A stretch of DNA of 64,000 bases. Origin: Teichococcus wenyumeiae (GTDB lineage Bacteria > Pseudomonadota > Alphaproteobacteria > Acetobacterales > Acetobacteraceae). Numbering within the stretch: the first letter of the stretch is position 1; every line of letters begins with the position of its first letter. Position numbers and translations under genes: made by a program. Below, in pieces: positions 27,756 through 36,765 of this stretch. The DNA is taken from NCBI RefSeq assembly GCF_003696345.1, contig NZ_RFLX01000006.1, positions 179,210 to 243,209 of the forward strand. The letters run 5' to 3'. A model generated the notes under the pieces. It did not search any database, was not told the DNA's origin, and saw nothing but the letters and a program-made list of their open reading frames with translations.

Positions 27756-29273
27756 ATGCCCGACTGGACCCGCGCCACCACTGAAGCCGATCGCCTCGCG
27801 CGGGCCTGGAGCGAAGCTGCGGGGCCGGGCGGTGCCATTCTGCTGTTCGATAGCGCGGGCATCCGCCATGCGGCATCCGGCGGCTTCGCCAGCCTTGAGC
27901 ATGCGATTCCCTTCACGCCGGATACGCCGAACCGCTACGCCTCCATCAGCAAGCATTTCCTTGCCGCCACGGCGCTGCTGGAAGAACTGCCGCTGGAGGC
28001 GCCGCTTGGCGTGCTGCTGGAAGGCCTTCCGGCGGCGATAGGCGCGGTGCCGCTCGGCCGTGCGCTGGATATGACCGCCGCGCTGCCGGACATGATGGAA
28101 GTGCTGTGGCAGCAGGGCGTGCCCTATACCGCCGGCCTGAATGCCGCCGAGATTCTGGAAGTTGCCCGCCACCTGCCGGGCTTGAACGCCGCGCCCGGCA
28201 CGGAGATGGCCTATTCCAATACAGGCTGGCGTCTGGCGCAGTCGATCTTTCCTGCCCAGCGCGGCGTGGCTTACGCCGAAGCGCTGCGACGCCGTCTGCT
28301 GGCACCGCTCGACCTGCCTATCCGCTTTCCCGAGGACGAGACGGAAGCCGTGCCGGGTCTCGCCACAGGGTATTGGTGGGATGGCGCTTCCTGGCGGCGC
28401 GGGCGCTATGGCATGCATTTCTCCGCCTCCGGTGGGCTGGCCGGGAGCGCGGCGGCGCTGGCACGCTGGCTGGTGGCGCTGATGACGGGCCAGGGGCCGC
28501 TGTCAGGGGTGCTGGAGCAGCTTGCCGCGCCAAGGTTCTTCGTGGATGGGGCGGAAAGCGTCTACGGCCTTGGGCTCGTGCGCAGCAGGCTGGGCAATGA
28601 GGAGTTGCTGGGCCACGGTGGCTCGCTGCCTGGCTACCGCAACCATTTCCTGCTCGCGCCCCAGCGTGGTCTCGGCGTGGTGGTGCTGACGAACCGGGAG
28701 GAGGATGCCCTTTGGCCGGCGATGACCGTGCTGGCGTCCTTGCTGGAGCAGCCGCTGCCTGAACCGGTCCGTGACCTCCCCACCGGACTCTTCGCCTCGG
28801 CCGAGGGGCCTTTCTGGGCTGAGACAACACCGGATTCCATCAGCTTCATGGGCGGTTACGAGCGGCTGGTGGCGGAGCCCGATGGCGGCGCCCGCAGCCT
28901 TCCCGCTTATCTCGACATCCGCCTGCAGGCGGAGGGGCAGGATGTGTTGGCGGGGCAGGTCGGCGGCGCCGAGCGGCGTTTCCTGCGCGTGTCGCCGGAG
29001 CAGCGTCTTGACCCGGCGCTGGTCGGAGACTGGCGTGAGGAACACTACGGCCTTGCCGTGACGATCCGTGCTGACGGCACGGCGCGGCTGCCCTGGGCAG
29101 GCGGCAACGGTGCCGAGACCAGGCTGACAGCCCTGCCCGGTGGGCGTGCGCTGGCCGACCTTGTGCATGGGCCCTGGCGGCATCGCCCCTGCCTTTGGCT
29201 GCAAGCGGATGGATCTTTGCGCCTTGCCAGCCATCGCGCGCGAGTGCTGCATTTCACGCGACCGAATCCTTGA
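27756..29273 (+). CDS. Serine hydrolase of the class C beta-lactamase / D-aminopeptidase type
   Basis: Cytoplasmic hydrolase of 505 residues; no signal peptide. The SxxK nucleophile motif is SISK (Ser63-Lys66), the second motif is YSN (MAYSNTGW), and the third is HGG (LLGHGGSLPGY). The ~330-residue catalytic domain is followed by ~170 residues of beta-rich sequence, the same two-part layout as the D-aminopeptidase of Ochrobactrum. An AAGAGG ribosome site lies seven bases before the ATG. Placement between two peptide-type receptors supports action on imported peptides or D-amino-acid compounds; the substrate is inferred. Confidence 0.82.
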   Translation: MPDWTRATTEADRLARAWSEAAGPGGAILLFDSAGIRHAASGGFASLEHAIPFTPDTPNRYASISKHFLAATALLEELPLEAPLGVLLEGLPAAIGAVPLGRALDMTAALPDMMEVLWQQGVPYTAGLNAAEILEVARHLPGLNAAPGTEMAYSNTGWRLAQSIFPAQRGVAYAEALRRRLLAPLDLPIRFPEDETEAVPGLATGYWWDGASWRRGRYGMHFSASGGLAGSAAALARWLVALMTGQGPLSGVLEQLAAPRFFVDGAESVYGLGLVRSRLGNEELLGHGGSLPGYRNHFLLAPQRGLGVVVLTNREEDALWPAMTVLASLLEQPLPEPVRDLPTGLFASAEGPFWAETTPDSISFMGGYERLVAEPDGGARSLPAYLDIRLQAEGQDVLAGQVGGAERRFLRVSPEQRLDPALVGDWREEHYGLAVTIRADGTARLPWAGGNGAETRLTALPGGRALADLVHGPWRHRPCLWLQADGSLRLASHRARVLHFTRPNP

Positions 29274-29284
29274 GGAGACAGGCC

Positions 29285-30871
29285 TTGAATCGCTCACGCA
29301 TCGCGTTGTTGCTGGCTGCCGCGCCGATTGCCCTGACGCTGGCCCATGGGGCCGCTGCGCAGCCGGCGCCGAACCGCGTGCTGCGTGTGGCGCCGCACGC
29401 TGATCTTAAGACCCTGGACCCGGTCTTCGCGTCCATCGTCATCACCCGCATGCACGGGCTGATGATCTATGAGACGCTTTTCGCCTGGGACTCCAAGCTC
29501 CAGTCCCATCCGCAGATGGTGGAGAGCGTCTCGACCTCGCCGGACAACCTGGTATGGAGCTTCCGCCTGCGTGACGGCCTGCGCTTCCACGACGGGCAGC
29601 CCGTGACCACGCGTGATGTCATCGCCTCTCTCCAGCGCTGGATGAAGCGCGACACGGTCGGCGGCAAGATGGCTGAGTACACCGCCGCGTTGGAAGCGCA
29701 GGACGAGCGCAGCTTCACGCTGCGGCTGAAGAAGCCCACCGGCATGGTGCCCTTCGCGCTGGGTTCGGCAGTCGGGCAGATCCCGGCCATCATGCGCGAG
29801 AGCGATGCGGCGACCGATCCGATGAAGCCGGTGACGGAGGCGATCGGCAGCGGCCCCTTCCGCTTCAACCGCGCGGAATGGCAGAGCGGCGCGCGTGTGG
29901 TCTATGATCGGAACCCCGATTACGTCCCGCGTTCCGAACCTGCCGATGGCCTGGCTGGCGGGCGCGTCGTGAAGCTCGACAGGGTCGAGTGGACCATCAT
30001 GCCTGACCCTGCCACGGCGGCGGCGGCCTTGCAGACGGGTGAGATCGATATCTGGGAGCAGCCGGGGCAGGACCTGATCCCCGTCATCAGCCGTAACCGC
30101 GATGTGAAGGTGGAGCGCTATTCCAACCTCTCCAACCAGGCGATGCTGCGGCCCAACCACCTGCACCCGCCCTTCAACGACCCACGCGCCCGGCTGGCCC
30201 TGGCCTACGCGACGGATCAGGCGGATTTCCTGGCCGCCGGCTTTGGCGATGAGCAGTGGTGGAAGCGCTGCGCATCCTATTTCGTCTGCGGCAGCCCCAA
30301 TGGCACCGAGGCCGGCACTGAAGCCTTTGCCAAACCGAACCTGGAAACCGCCCGCAAGCTGCTGGCTGAGAGCGGCTACAAGGGTGAGCGGGTGGTGATG
30401 AGTTCCTCCTACGACATCGCACCCATCGGGCGCATGGCGGAGGTGGCGGCGGAGACGCTGAAGAAGATCGGCCTGAACGTCGACCTGCAATTCGCCGACT
30501 GGGGCACGGTGACGACGCGGCAGCAGAACCGCTCGACGCCGGACCAGGGTGGCTGGAACCTCTTTGTCACCACTGCCTCCGGCGCCACCATGCAGTCGCC
30601 GGTGACGAATATCGGCACCAACATGGCCTGCGACCGTGCCTGGTCCGGCTGGCCCTGCGATGCCGAGGCGGAGAAGCTGCGGAACGCGGTGGTAGAAGCG
30701 GTGGACGAGGACGGCCGCCGTGCCGCCACCGAGGCGCTGCACCGCCGGCTGGCGGAAATGCAACCTTACCGCGTGCTGGGGCAATACGACCAGCCTTATG
30801 CCCGGCGGAGCAATATCAGCGGCGTGCTGAGCGCGCCGGTCATGGTCTTCTGGAACATCGAGAAGAAGTAG
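29285..30871 (+). CDS. ABC transporter substrate-binding protein, family 5 (peptide type)
   Basis: Periplasmic receptor of 528 residues starting at TTG 29285. GGAG lies seven bases upstream, and this start gives a clean signal peptide (RIALLLAAAPIALTLAHGAAAQ, given here in part to its AAAQ end). The frame is open to 29195, but the extra residues have no leader character. Family landmarks are SFRLRDGLRFHDGQPVT and DPRARLALAYATDQADFL. It begins 11 bases after the serine hydrolase stop, so the two are one transcript. Confidence 0.92.
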   Translation: MNRSRIALLLAAAPIALTLAHGAAAQPAPNRVLRVAPHADLKTLDPVFASIVITRMHGLMIYETLFAWDSKLQSHPQMVESVSTSPDNLVWSFRLRDGLRFHDGQPVTTRDVIASLQRWMKRDTVGGKMAEYTAALEAQDERSFTLRLKKPTGMVPFALGSAVGQIPAIMRESDAATDPMKPVTEAIGSGPFRFNRAEWQSGARVVYDRNPDYVPRSEPADGLAGGRVVKLDRVEWTIMPDPATAAAALQTGEIDIWEQPGQDLIPVISRNRDVKVERYSNLSNQAMLRPNHLHPPFNDPRARLALAYATDQADFLAAGFGDEQWWKRCASYFVCGSPNGTEAGTEAFAKPNLETARKLLAESGYKGERVVMSSSYDIAPIGRMAEVAAETLKKIGLNVDLQFADWGTVTTRQQNRSTPDQGGWNLFVTTASGATMQSPVTNIGTNMACDRAWSGWPCDAEAEKLRNAVVEAVDEDGRRAATEALHRRLAEMQPYRVLGQYDQPYARRSNISGVLSAPVMVFWNIEKK

Positions 30872-30991
30872 ATGGGGCAGGGCTGCTGATTGCGCGGATG
30901 AGGCCGGCCTGGGTTGACGATGCCTTGGCCGGCGCAGCCGGAAGCCGATGCTATAGGTAGCGCCTCAGCCCCCCTGTGTCCGAGAAGCAAC

Positions 30992-31558
30992 TTGCTTTCA
31001 CTGCCACGCTCCTTCTTCCAGCGCCCCGCCCCGGCGGTCGCGCATGACCTCATTGGCACCTTGCTGCTGGTCAGTGGGGTAGGCGGCATCGTGGTGGAAG
31101 CGGAGGCCTATGATCATCACGACCCGGCCTCCCATAGCTATCGCGGCCCTACCGCGCGCAACGCCGCCATGTTCGGCCCGGCCGGCCATGCTTATGTCTA
31201 CCGCTCCCACGGCCTGCACTGGTGCTTCGACATCGTCTGCGGTGAGAAGCCCTTGGGCAGCGCCGTGCTGGTCCGGGCCCTGGAGCCTGTACGAGGGCTG
31301 GACCTCATGCGGCAGCGGCGCGGCGTTGCCGACCCACGGCTGCTCTGCGCCGGCCCCGGGCGGCTGACGCAGGCGCTGGGGATCACCGGTGCCTTGGATG
31401 GCAAGCCGCTTGATCAGCCGCCTTTCCTGATCTCCGCCGGCCAAGCTCCGCCCGACGTTGTGTCTGGCCCGCGCATCGGTCTTACCCGGGGTGGCGACAC
31501 GCCCTGGCGCTTTGGCTGGGCAGGTTCCGCCTTTCTCAGCCGCCCCTTCCGGCCCTAG
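30992..31558 (+). CDS. DNA-3-methyladenine glycosylase (AAG/MPG family)
   Basis: Excises alkylated purines in base-excision repair. From the TTG at 30992 it has 188 residues, and the family's usual start (LPRSFFQRPA) follows at once. Longer starts at 30914/30920 are possible but would span a CTATAGG -10-like element (30951-30957). The catalytic Glu region is GGIVVEAEAYDHHDPASHSY. The Arg/Tyr-rich strand is GHAYVYRSHGLHWCFDIVC, and AVLVRALEP and CAGPGRLTQALGI follow. It is a stand-alone gene between a receptor and polysaccharide genes. Confidence 0.9.
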   Translation: MLSLPRSFFQRPAPAVAHDLIGTLLLVSGVGGIVVEAEAYDHHDPASHSYRGPTARNAAMFGPAGHAYVYRSHGLHWCFDIVCGEKPLGSAVLVRALEPVRGLDLMRQRRGVADPRLLCAGPGRLTQALGITGALDGKPLDQPPFLISAGQAPPDVVSGPRIGLTRGGDTPWRFGWAGSAFLSRPFRP

Positions 31559-31883
31559 GAACTGGCGCGACTTTACAGCCCACACCTGCTCGCGGGAGCG
31601 TGAGATCTGTGAGGCCCGGCGAGGGGGATGGTGCAGCTTCGAGAGGGCTGGAAACCCGCGCCTCTGGGCGAGGTGCGCTCCACCAGCCGGTGCCGCGGCA
31701 ACAGACAAAAGACGCCGGGCTTACGGATACATCCAGCACCGGAAAATTGAGCGCCGCTGCTCAACCAACAAGACTTGCTAAAGCAGCCAAATTCCCCACA
31801 ATAACAAACAAGTAGATACTTCTTCCGGCGTAAACAACTTTCTTTCAGTGCAAAAAATTTCCAGACCTTGGGGATTCATAGCG
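31559..31883. other. Intergenic region before the glycosyltransferase
   Basis: About 325 bases. The left half is GC-rich and can fold on itself, with short open frames on both strands that have no family resemblance. The right half (31735-31860) is markedly AT-rich and probably holds the promoter of the glycosyltransferase/acyltransferase pair. No named RNA family was recognised. Confidence 0.35.
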
Positions 31884-33236
31884 GTGTCTCAGCCTCGGGT
31901 TCTTCTTGTCGCCAGCAATTTCCCACCCGTTCTCGGTGGTTCCGCCTCCGTTTACGCCAACCTTGCGGCCCATGCTCCGGAGCGCCTCATGGTGCTGGCG
32001 CCCAGCAGAGATTACCTGAACGGCGCCGTCATCGAGGGCCATGAAGCGCATGACGCGAACGCCCCCTACCGCGTGTTCCGGCTTCCCTTGTTGCGAACCA
32101 TCATGCAACAAGGCAGCCTCCAGGGACTGCGGCGTCTGCCGTTCATCCTGTCCGATCTCTTCATCCGGCTGCGGGTTCTTGGCCTTATCCTGAACCTGGT
32201 CGTCTTCCGCGGGGTGCGAACTGTCTGCATCGGCGAACTCTTGTCCTTTGGCTGGCTGGCCAAGGTCTTGCGCTGGGTGCCCGGCGTCTCCACCGCCGTC
32301 TATGTGCACGGGGAAGAGATCACCATCGCGGATTCCTACGACCCGGAGCATGCCCGTGCCCGGCGTGCGATCATGGACAGCGACGTCACCATCGTGGTGA
32401 GCAACTTTACGATGCAGGCGGTCCATGACCTGCTCGGCCCTGGTCATGGCAAGCAGATCACCATGATCCAGAATGGCGTGAACAAGCAGGCCTTCTTTCC
32501 GGCCGGCAAGCCGCCCGCGCTGGTGGCACGCTACGGGCTGGAGGGGCGGTTCACCTTCATCTCTGTCTGCCGGCTGGTGGAGAAGAAGGGCGTAGACAAC
32601 GCCATCCGGGCCTTCCGCGGCATCAGTGAAGCCGACCCGGAAGCCCGCTTCCTGGTGGTTGGCTCGGGCGAGGACGAAGCCAGGCTGCGTCAGATCGTGG
32701 CTGAGGAGAACCTGACCGGCAAGGTGATCTTTGCGGGCCGCGTTCCCGATCATGAACTGGCCGACCACTACCGGCTCGGCGACGTGTTCGTGATGCCGAA
32801 CCGGCGCATGCCGGACGGAGATACCGAGGGTTTCGGCCTGGTGTTCCTGGAGGCCAACCGCTGCGGCCTACCCGTGGTGGCAGGACGCGACGGCGGCAGC
32901 ACGGATGCGGTGCAGGACGGTCTGAACGGGCTGGTGGTGGATGGGCACTCCGTGCCTGCGATCGCCGCTGCGATGCGGGCCCTGGCTGAGGACAGCGCGC
33001 TCTACCAGCGCCTGCGCGAAGGAGGGCTGCGCCGCTCAGATGAGGCCGGCTGGGACGAGAAGGCCCGGGCTTTCCTACGCCTTATCGGCAGCCGCAATGA
33101 GGAGGCAGGAAAGCTGGCCCCGACGGAGGGGCAGTTCACCCTGGTGTGGCTGCTTTGCCTGCCGCTGGTTGTTCTGGCGCTGCCATATCTCCTGGCCCTC
33201 AGGCTTGGGGGAACCCCGCGAGCCTCTGACGCCTGA
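31884..33236 (+). CDS. Glycosyltransferase family 4 with C-terminal membrane helix
   Basis: Retaining sugar transferase, 450 residues from the GTG at 31884. GGGGA lies ten bases upstream; an in-frame GTG at 31848 has no ribosome site. The N-terminal domain begins VLLVASNFPPVLGGSASVYA. The donor-binding domain has FISVCRLVEKKGVDNAI and the EX7E motif EGFGLVFLE. Unusually, the last ~35 residues form a strong hydrophobic helix (LVWLLCLPLVVLALPYLLAL) that would anchor it to the inner membrane. It is followed 22 bases later by a membrane acyltransferase, suggesting exopolysaccharide or glycolipid assembly. Confidence 0.87.
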   Translation: MSQPRVLLVASNFPPVLGGSASVYANLAAHAPERLMVLAPSRDYLNGAVIEGHEAHDANAPYRVFRLPLLRTIMQQGSLQGLRRLPFILSDLFIRLRVLGLILNLVVFRGVRTVCIGELLSFGWLAKVLRWVPGVSTAVYVHGEEITIADSYDPEHARARRAIMDSDVTIVVSNFTMQAVHDLLGPGHGKQITMIQNGVNKQAFFPAGKPPALVARYGLEGRFTFISVCRLVEKKGVDNAIRAFRGISEADPEARFLVVGSGEDEARLRQIVAEENLTGKVIFAGRVPDHELADHYRLGDVFVMPNRRMPDGDTEGFGLVFLEANRCGLPVVAGRDGGSTDAVQDGLNGLVVDGHSVPAIAAAMRALAEDSALYQRLREGGLRRSDEAGWDEKARAFLRLIGSRNEEAGKLAPTEGQFTLVWLLCLPLVVLALPYLLALRLGGTPRASDA

Positions 33237-33258
33237 CCTCAGCACCAGGAACGCCGCC

Positions 33259-34410
33259 TTGAACAACAGCCATTCCGCAAAGCCGCACTATCAGTACGTC
33301 GATTGCCTGCGTGGCTATGCCGTGCTGATGGTGATCGCCTGCCACTTGGCTTACGAGTTCCCCGAGTTGCCTTACCGGGTGAAGCAACTGGTGACCTCCG
33401 GCTGGTTCGGGGTGCAGTTGTTCTTCATCGCAAGCTGCCTGACCTTGATGATGTCCTGGAATGCGGAACGGAACGCGAAGGGAGAGGTCAGCCTGCGGGC
33501 ATTCTTCCTGCGCCGCTTCTTCCGCATTGCTCCCGCCTATTATGCGGCTGGCATACTGTACTTCGTCATTTCCCCTCCGCCGGGAGGCTTTGATGCGATG
33601 CAGGCGCTGCGGACGGCGGTCTTCATCAATGCCTGGCACCCTGCCTGGCTAACCGCCCCAGGAAGCTGGAACGTGGTGCCGGGCGGCTGGAGCATCAGCG
33701 TGGAATTCACCTTCTATGCCGTGTTCCCGCTTTTCGCGACGCTGGTAACAAGCCTGCGCAGCGCCGTGATCGCTCTGGCCGCCAGTCTGGTATTAGGGGC
33801 CGTGGCCAACCTCACCGTCCTTGGTGCCTTCACGCCTCATTATCCAGCGGAATCCATCAGCAACTTCCTGTTCTTCTGGTTCCCGAACCAGTTCAGCATC
33901 TTCGCCCTCGGCGCCGTGGCGTATTTCATGATGAAGGATGCGCCACGGCTGATGGCCTTCATCGAGCGGCATAGCGGCCTCATTGCCACGGGCGCCATCC
34001 TGTCCTTCTGCATCGTGGCCTTCCTGCCATTCGGCAAGTATATCGGCAGCCAGTCGCTGATGCCGGCGGGACATGCCGCGTCCTTGCCCCTGGTGGTGCT
34101 GGTGCTGGCCTTGTCCCGCCACAAGGGCGTGCTGGTGAACCGGCCGGCAGCTGCGATGGGCAAGGTGAGCTTCAGTGCCTACCTGCTTCACTTCATGGTG
34201 CTGTATATCTTCGGCTTGTTTCCGGATCTGCTGCATACGCAGGCGACAGGTATTGAGGCTATCCTCGCCTATGCGGTCGGCCTGGTCCTGACCGTAGTGC
34301 TGACCTACCTGACTTCGGCTCTGAGCTACTATGTCATCGAGCAGCCAGGAGTGCAGGCGGGGAAGCGACTGATCCACCAGCTCCGCCGGCCGCGGCCGCT
34401 GCCGGCTTGA
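33259..34410 (+). CDS. Acyltransferase family 3 membrane protein (OafA/NodX-like)
   Basis: Multi-pass inner-membrane O-acyltransferase, 383 residues from the TTG at 33259. AGGA lies eight bases upstream; the open frame extends to 32941 but there overlaps the glycosyltransferase. The N-terminal family motif with Arg and His is YVDCLRGYAVLMVIACH. An RRFFRIAPAYYAAG segment and about ten hydrophobic helices follow. It probably acetylates or succinylates a cell-surface glycan made with the upstream transferase. Confidence 0.87.
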   Translation: MNNSHSAKPHYQYVDCLRGYAVLMVIACHLAYEFPELPYRVKQLVTSGWFGVQLFFIASCLTLMMSWNAERNAKGEVSLRAFFLRRFFRIAPAYYAAGILYFVISPPPGGFDAMQALRTAVFINAWHPAWLTAPGSWNVVPGGWSISVEFTFYAVFPLFATLVTSLRSAVIALAASLVLGAVANLTVLGAFTPHYPAESISNFLFFWFPNQFSIFALGAVAYFMMKDAPRLMAFIERHSGLIATGAILSFCIVAFLPFGKYIGSQSLMPAGHAASLPLVVLVLALSRHKGVLVNRPAAAMGKVSFSAYLLHFMVLYIFGLFPDLLHTQATGIEAILAYAVGLVLTVVLTYLTSALSYYVIEQPGVQAGKRLIHQLRRPRPLPA

Positions 34411-34566
34411 TGCCCGGCTAAACCTCCGCCGGCTTCCAACAAAGGTGCCAGATATTCCATGTGTTCTCCCGGACATGGCGTATCTGGTGCTCTGCGTTTC
34501 GTTGCTGGGTCTGAGAAGTTCCGGCCAGCCGGGCTGCCCTGCTATCAGTGTGGCGGAGGAGCCCGC

Positions 34567-35046
34567 ATGCCCGAACTCTATAACCTTTCCGCCCGCCGCG
34601 CCGATGGCACCGAAGCGTCCCTGGCCGAGTTCCGTGGAAAGGTATTGCTGATCGTCAATACCGCCAGCCGGTGCGGTTTCACGCCGCAATACGAGGGACT
34701 GGAGGCGCTGCAACAGCAACTCGCCCCGCGCGGCTTCACCGTGCTGGCCTTCCCCTGCAACCAGTTCGGCGCGCAGGAGCCCGGCGACGACAGCAGCATC
34801 GCGGAATTCTGCGCCACCACCTACCGCACCAGCTTTCCTGTCTTCGCCAAGGTGGAGGTGAATGGGGCGGGGGCGCATCCGGTCTTTCAACACCTGAAGC
34901 AGGCGCGACGCGGGTTGCTCGGGACCGGGCGCATCCAGTGGAATTTCACCAAGTTCCTGGTGGACCGCCAGGGCGAAGTGGTGGCGCGGTTCGCACCGGT
35001 CACCAAGCCTGCCGCCATTCAGGGCGCGATCGAGAAGCTTCTCTGA
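34567..35046 (+). CDS. Glutathione peroxidase family protein (Cys type)
   Basis: Thiol peroxidase of 159 residues. The peroxidatic residue is Cys36 (NTASRCGFTPQY), where animal enzymes have selenocysteine. The other catalytic-site segments are FPCNQFGAQEP (Gln) and QWNFTKFLV (Trp, Asn). GGAGGA lies six bases before the ATG. No signal peptide, so cytoplasmic; thioredoxin may be the real reductant, as in many bacterial homologues. The gene is isolated, with a 132-base gap to the next receptor. Confidence 0.94.
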   Translation: MPELYNLSARRADGTEASLAEFRGKVLLIVNTASRCGFTPQYEGLEALQQQLAPRGFTVLAFPCNQFGAQEPGDDSSIAEFCATTYRTSFPVFAKVEVNGAGAHPVFQHLKQARRGLLGTGRIQWNFTKFLVDRQGEVVARFAPVTKPAAIQGAIEKLL

Positions 35047-35178
35047 CGGCGAGGTCCGGTTACCTGCGTGGCTCGCCAACAGGGCTTCGCCGGAACCCTT
35101 GGCGTGCCAGATTTCATCACGGCAATGCCTCCATAAAGTCGGTTGCGGCGCGCTGAGCCGCATGATTGTCTTTCGTGC

Positions 35179-36765
35179 ATGAAAGCAACGTCCTTTCGCG
35201 CCGCCGTGGGCGCTGCCGCGATTTTCGCAGTCGTCCATGCTGACCCCGCTGCCGCGCAGGCGCTGCGAATCGGCGTGCGGGCCGCACTTGATGTGGCCGA
35301 TCCCGCCAGTTCCTATTCGCCCAACCGCAACATCACGCTGCAGATCTACGAGCCGCTGTTGTTGCAGGACGCGACACTGAAGCCGGTGGCCGGCCTGGCC
35401 ACGGCATGGCGGATGCGCGGCCCGAATACCTGGGAGTTCACGCTGCGGGAGGGCGTGACCTTCCATGACGGAACGCCCCTGACGGCCGAGGACGTGGCGC
35501 ATACCATTGCCCGCAACCAGGCCACCGAGACGCCGCTCACCTACAAATCCGACCTGCGCGAAGTGGTGTCGGTGGAGGCGGAGGGGTCACGCACCATCAT
35601 CATCCGCACGCGGACGCCGCAGCCGCAGCTGACCTTCAGCCTTGCTACCTTCGGCATCGTCTCCGCCCGCGCCACCAGGGATGCCAAGCCGGAGGACTTC
35701 CGGGGCAAGGCGGCCCTGGGCACCGGCCCCTATCGCTGGGACCAATGGACCCCCGGCCAGGGCGTGACGCTGACGCGCAACCCGAACTACTGGGGAAACC
35801 AGCCCCATTGGGAGAAGGTGGATTTCCGCTTTGTGCCCAGCGACAGCGCGCGCGTCGCCTCGCTGCTGGCCGGCGACCTGGACGTGATCGACGCGGTGCC
35901 GCCGGGACTGACCACCCGGGTCGAGAAGGGCGGCAACACGCATCTGATGTCCACAACGGCCATCATGATGATCTATCTGCAACTCGAGATGGGGCGGGAG
36001 CAATCGCCCTTCGTCACGGACGAGACGGGCAAGCCCCTGCCCAGGAACCCGTTCCGGGACCTGCGGGTGCGGCAGGCTTTCAGCCAGGCCATCAACCGCG
36101 GCGCGATCGCGGAGCGCGCCATGGAGGGCGCGGCCGAGCCGGCCGGCCAGTTCATGGCCCCGGGCCTCGACAACCACGACCCCGGCCTGAAGCCTGTACC
36201 CTATGACGCAGCCCGTTCCCGCGCCCTGCTGGCGGAGGCTGGCTATCCCAAGGGTTTCCACATGACCCTGGCCTGCTCCAACGACCGGTATCCAGGTGAT
36301 GCCAAGGTCTGCCAGACACTGGGCCAGATGCTGGGCGCCGTCGGCATCCAGACGCGCGTGGAGACGGTGCCGATCTCTATCCTGTTCCGGCGCCGCTCTG
36401 CCGCGCCTGATGGCGGGCCGGATGTGGCGGCCTTCATGGCAGGCTATGGCTCTCCCAATGGCCTCGCGACCTCGGCCCTGTCCTCGCTGGCGCAGACCAT
36501 GGACCGGGACCGTGGGCGTGGGGGCAATAACTACACCGGCTATTCCAATCCCGATGTGGACCGGATGGTGAGCGAGGCCGAGGCTGAGCCCGACGACGCC
36601 AGGCGCGTGGAACTGGTGCGGCAGGCGACGCGGCAGGCCATTGGCGATTCCGCCATCGTGCCGGTCTATTTCACCAAGGCCATCTGGGGCCTGCGCCGCG
36701 ACCTGACCATGACACCGCGCGCCGATGCCTTTACCTTCGCTGATAACATCCGGCCTGCCAGATGA
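35179..36765 (+). CDS. ABC transporter substrate-binding protein, family 5 (peptide type)
   Basis: Periplasmic receptor of 528 residues from the ATG at 35179, with a signal peptide ending in PAAAQ near residue 27. Landmarks are FTLREGVTFHDGTPLTAEDV and RDLRVRQAFSQAINRGAI. It is the third receptor of this family in 11 kb, again with no permease or ATPase gene nearby. Its stop overlaps the M28 peptidase start (ATGA), so the two are translationally coupled. Confidence 0.92.
   Translation: MKATSFRAAVGAAAIFAVVHADPAAAQALRIGVRAALDVADPASSYSPNRNITLQIYEPLLLQDATLKPVAGLATAWRMRGPNTWEFTLREGVTFHDGTPLTAEDVAHTIARNQATETPLTYKSDLREVVSVEAEGSRTIIIRTRTPQPQLTFSLATFGIVSARATRDAKPEDFRGKAALGTGPYRWDQWTPGQGVTLTRNPNYWGNQPHWEKVDFRFVPSDSARVASLLAGDLDVIDAVPPGLTTRVEKGGNTHLMSTTAIMMIYLQLEMGREQSPFVTDETGKPLPRNPFRDLRVRQAFSQAINRGAIAERAMEGAAEPAGQFMAPGLDNHDPGLKPVPYDAARSRALLAEAGYPKGFHMTLACSNDRYPGDAKVCQTLGQMLGAVGIQTRVETVPISILFRRRSAAPDGGPDVAAFMAGYGSPNGLATSALSSLAQTMDRDRGRGGNNYTGYSNPDVDRMVSEAEAEPDDARRVELVRQATRQAIGDSAIVPVYFTKAIWGLRRDLTMTPRADAFTFADNIRPAR

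Noticed and set aside
26095..27876. 593-residue open frame antisense to the first peptide-type receptor
   Set aside because: Arg/His/Gly-rich composition typical of shadow frames in high-GC DNA; no motif or ribosome site.
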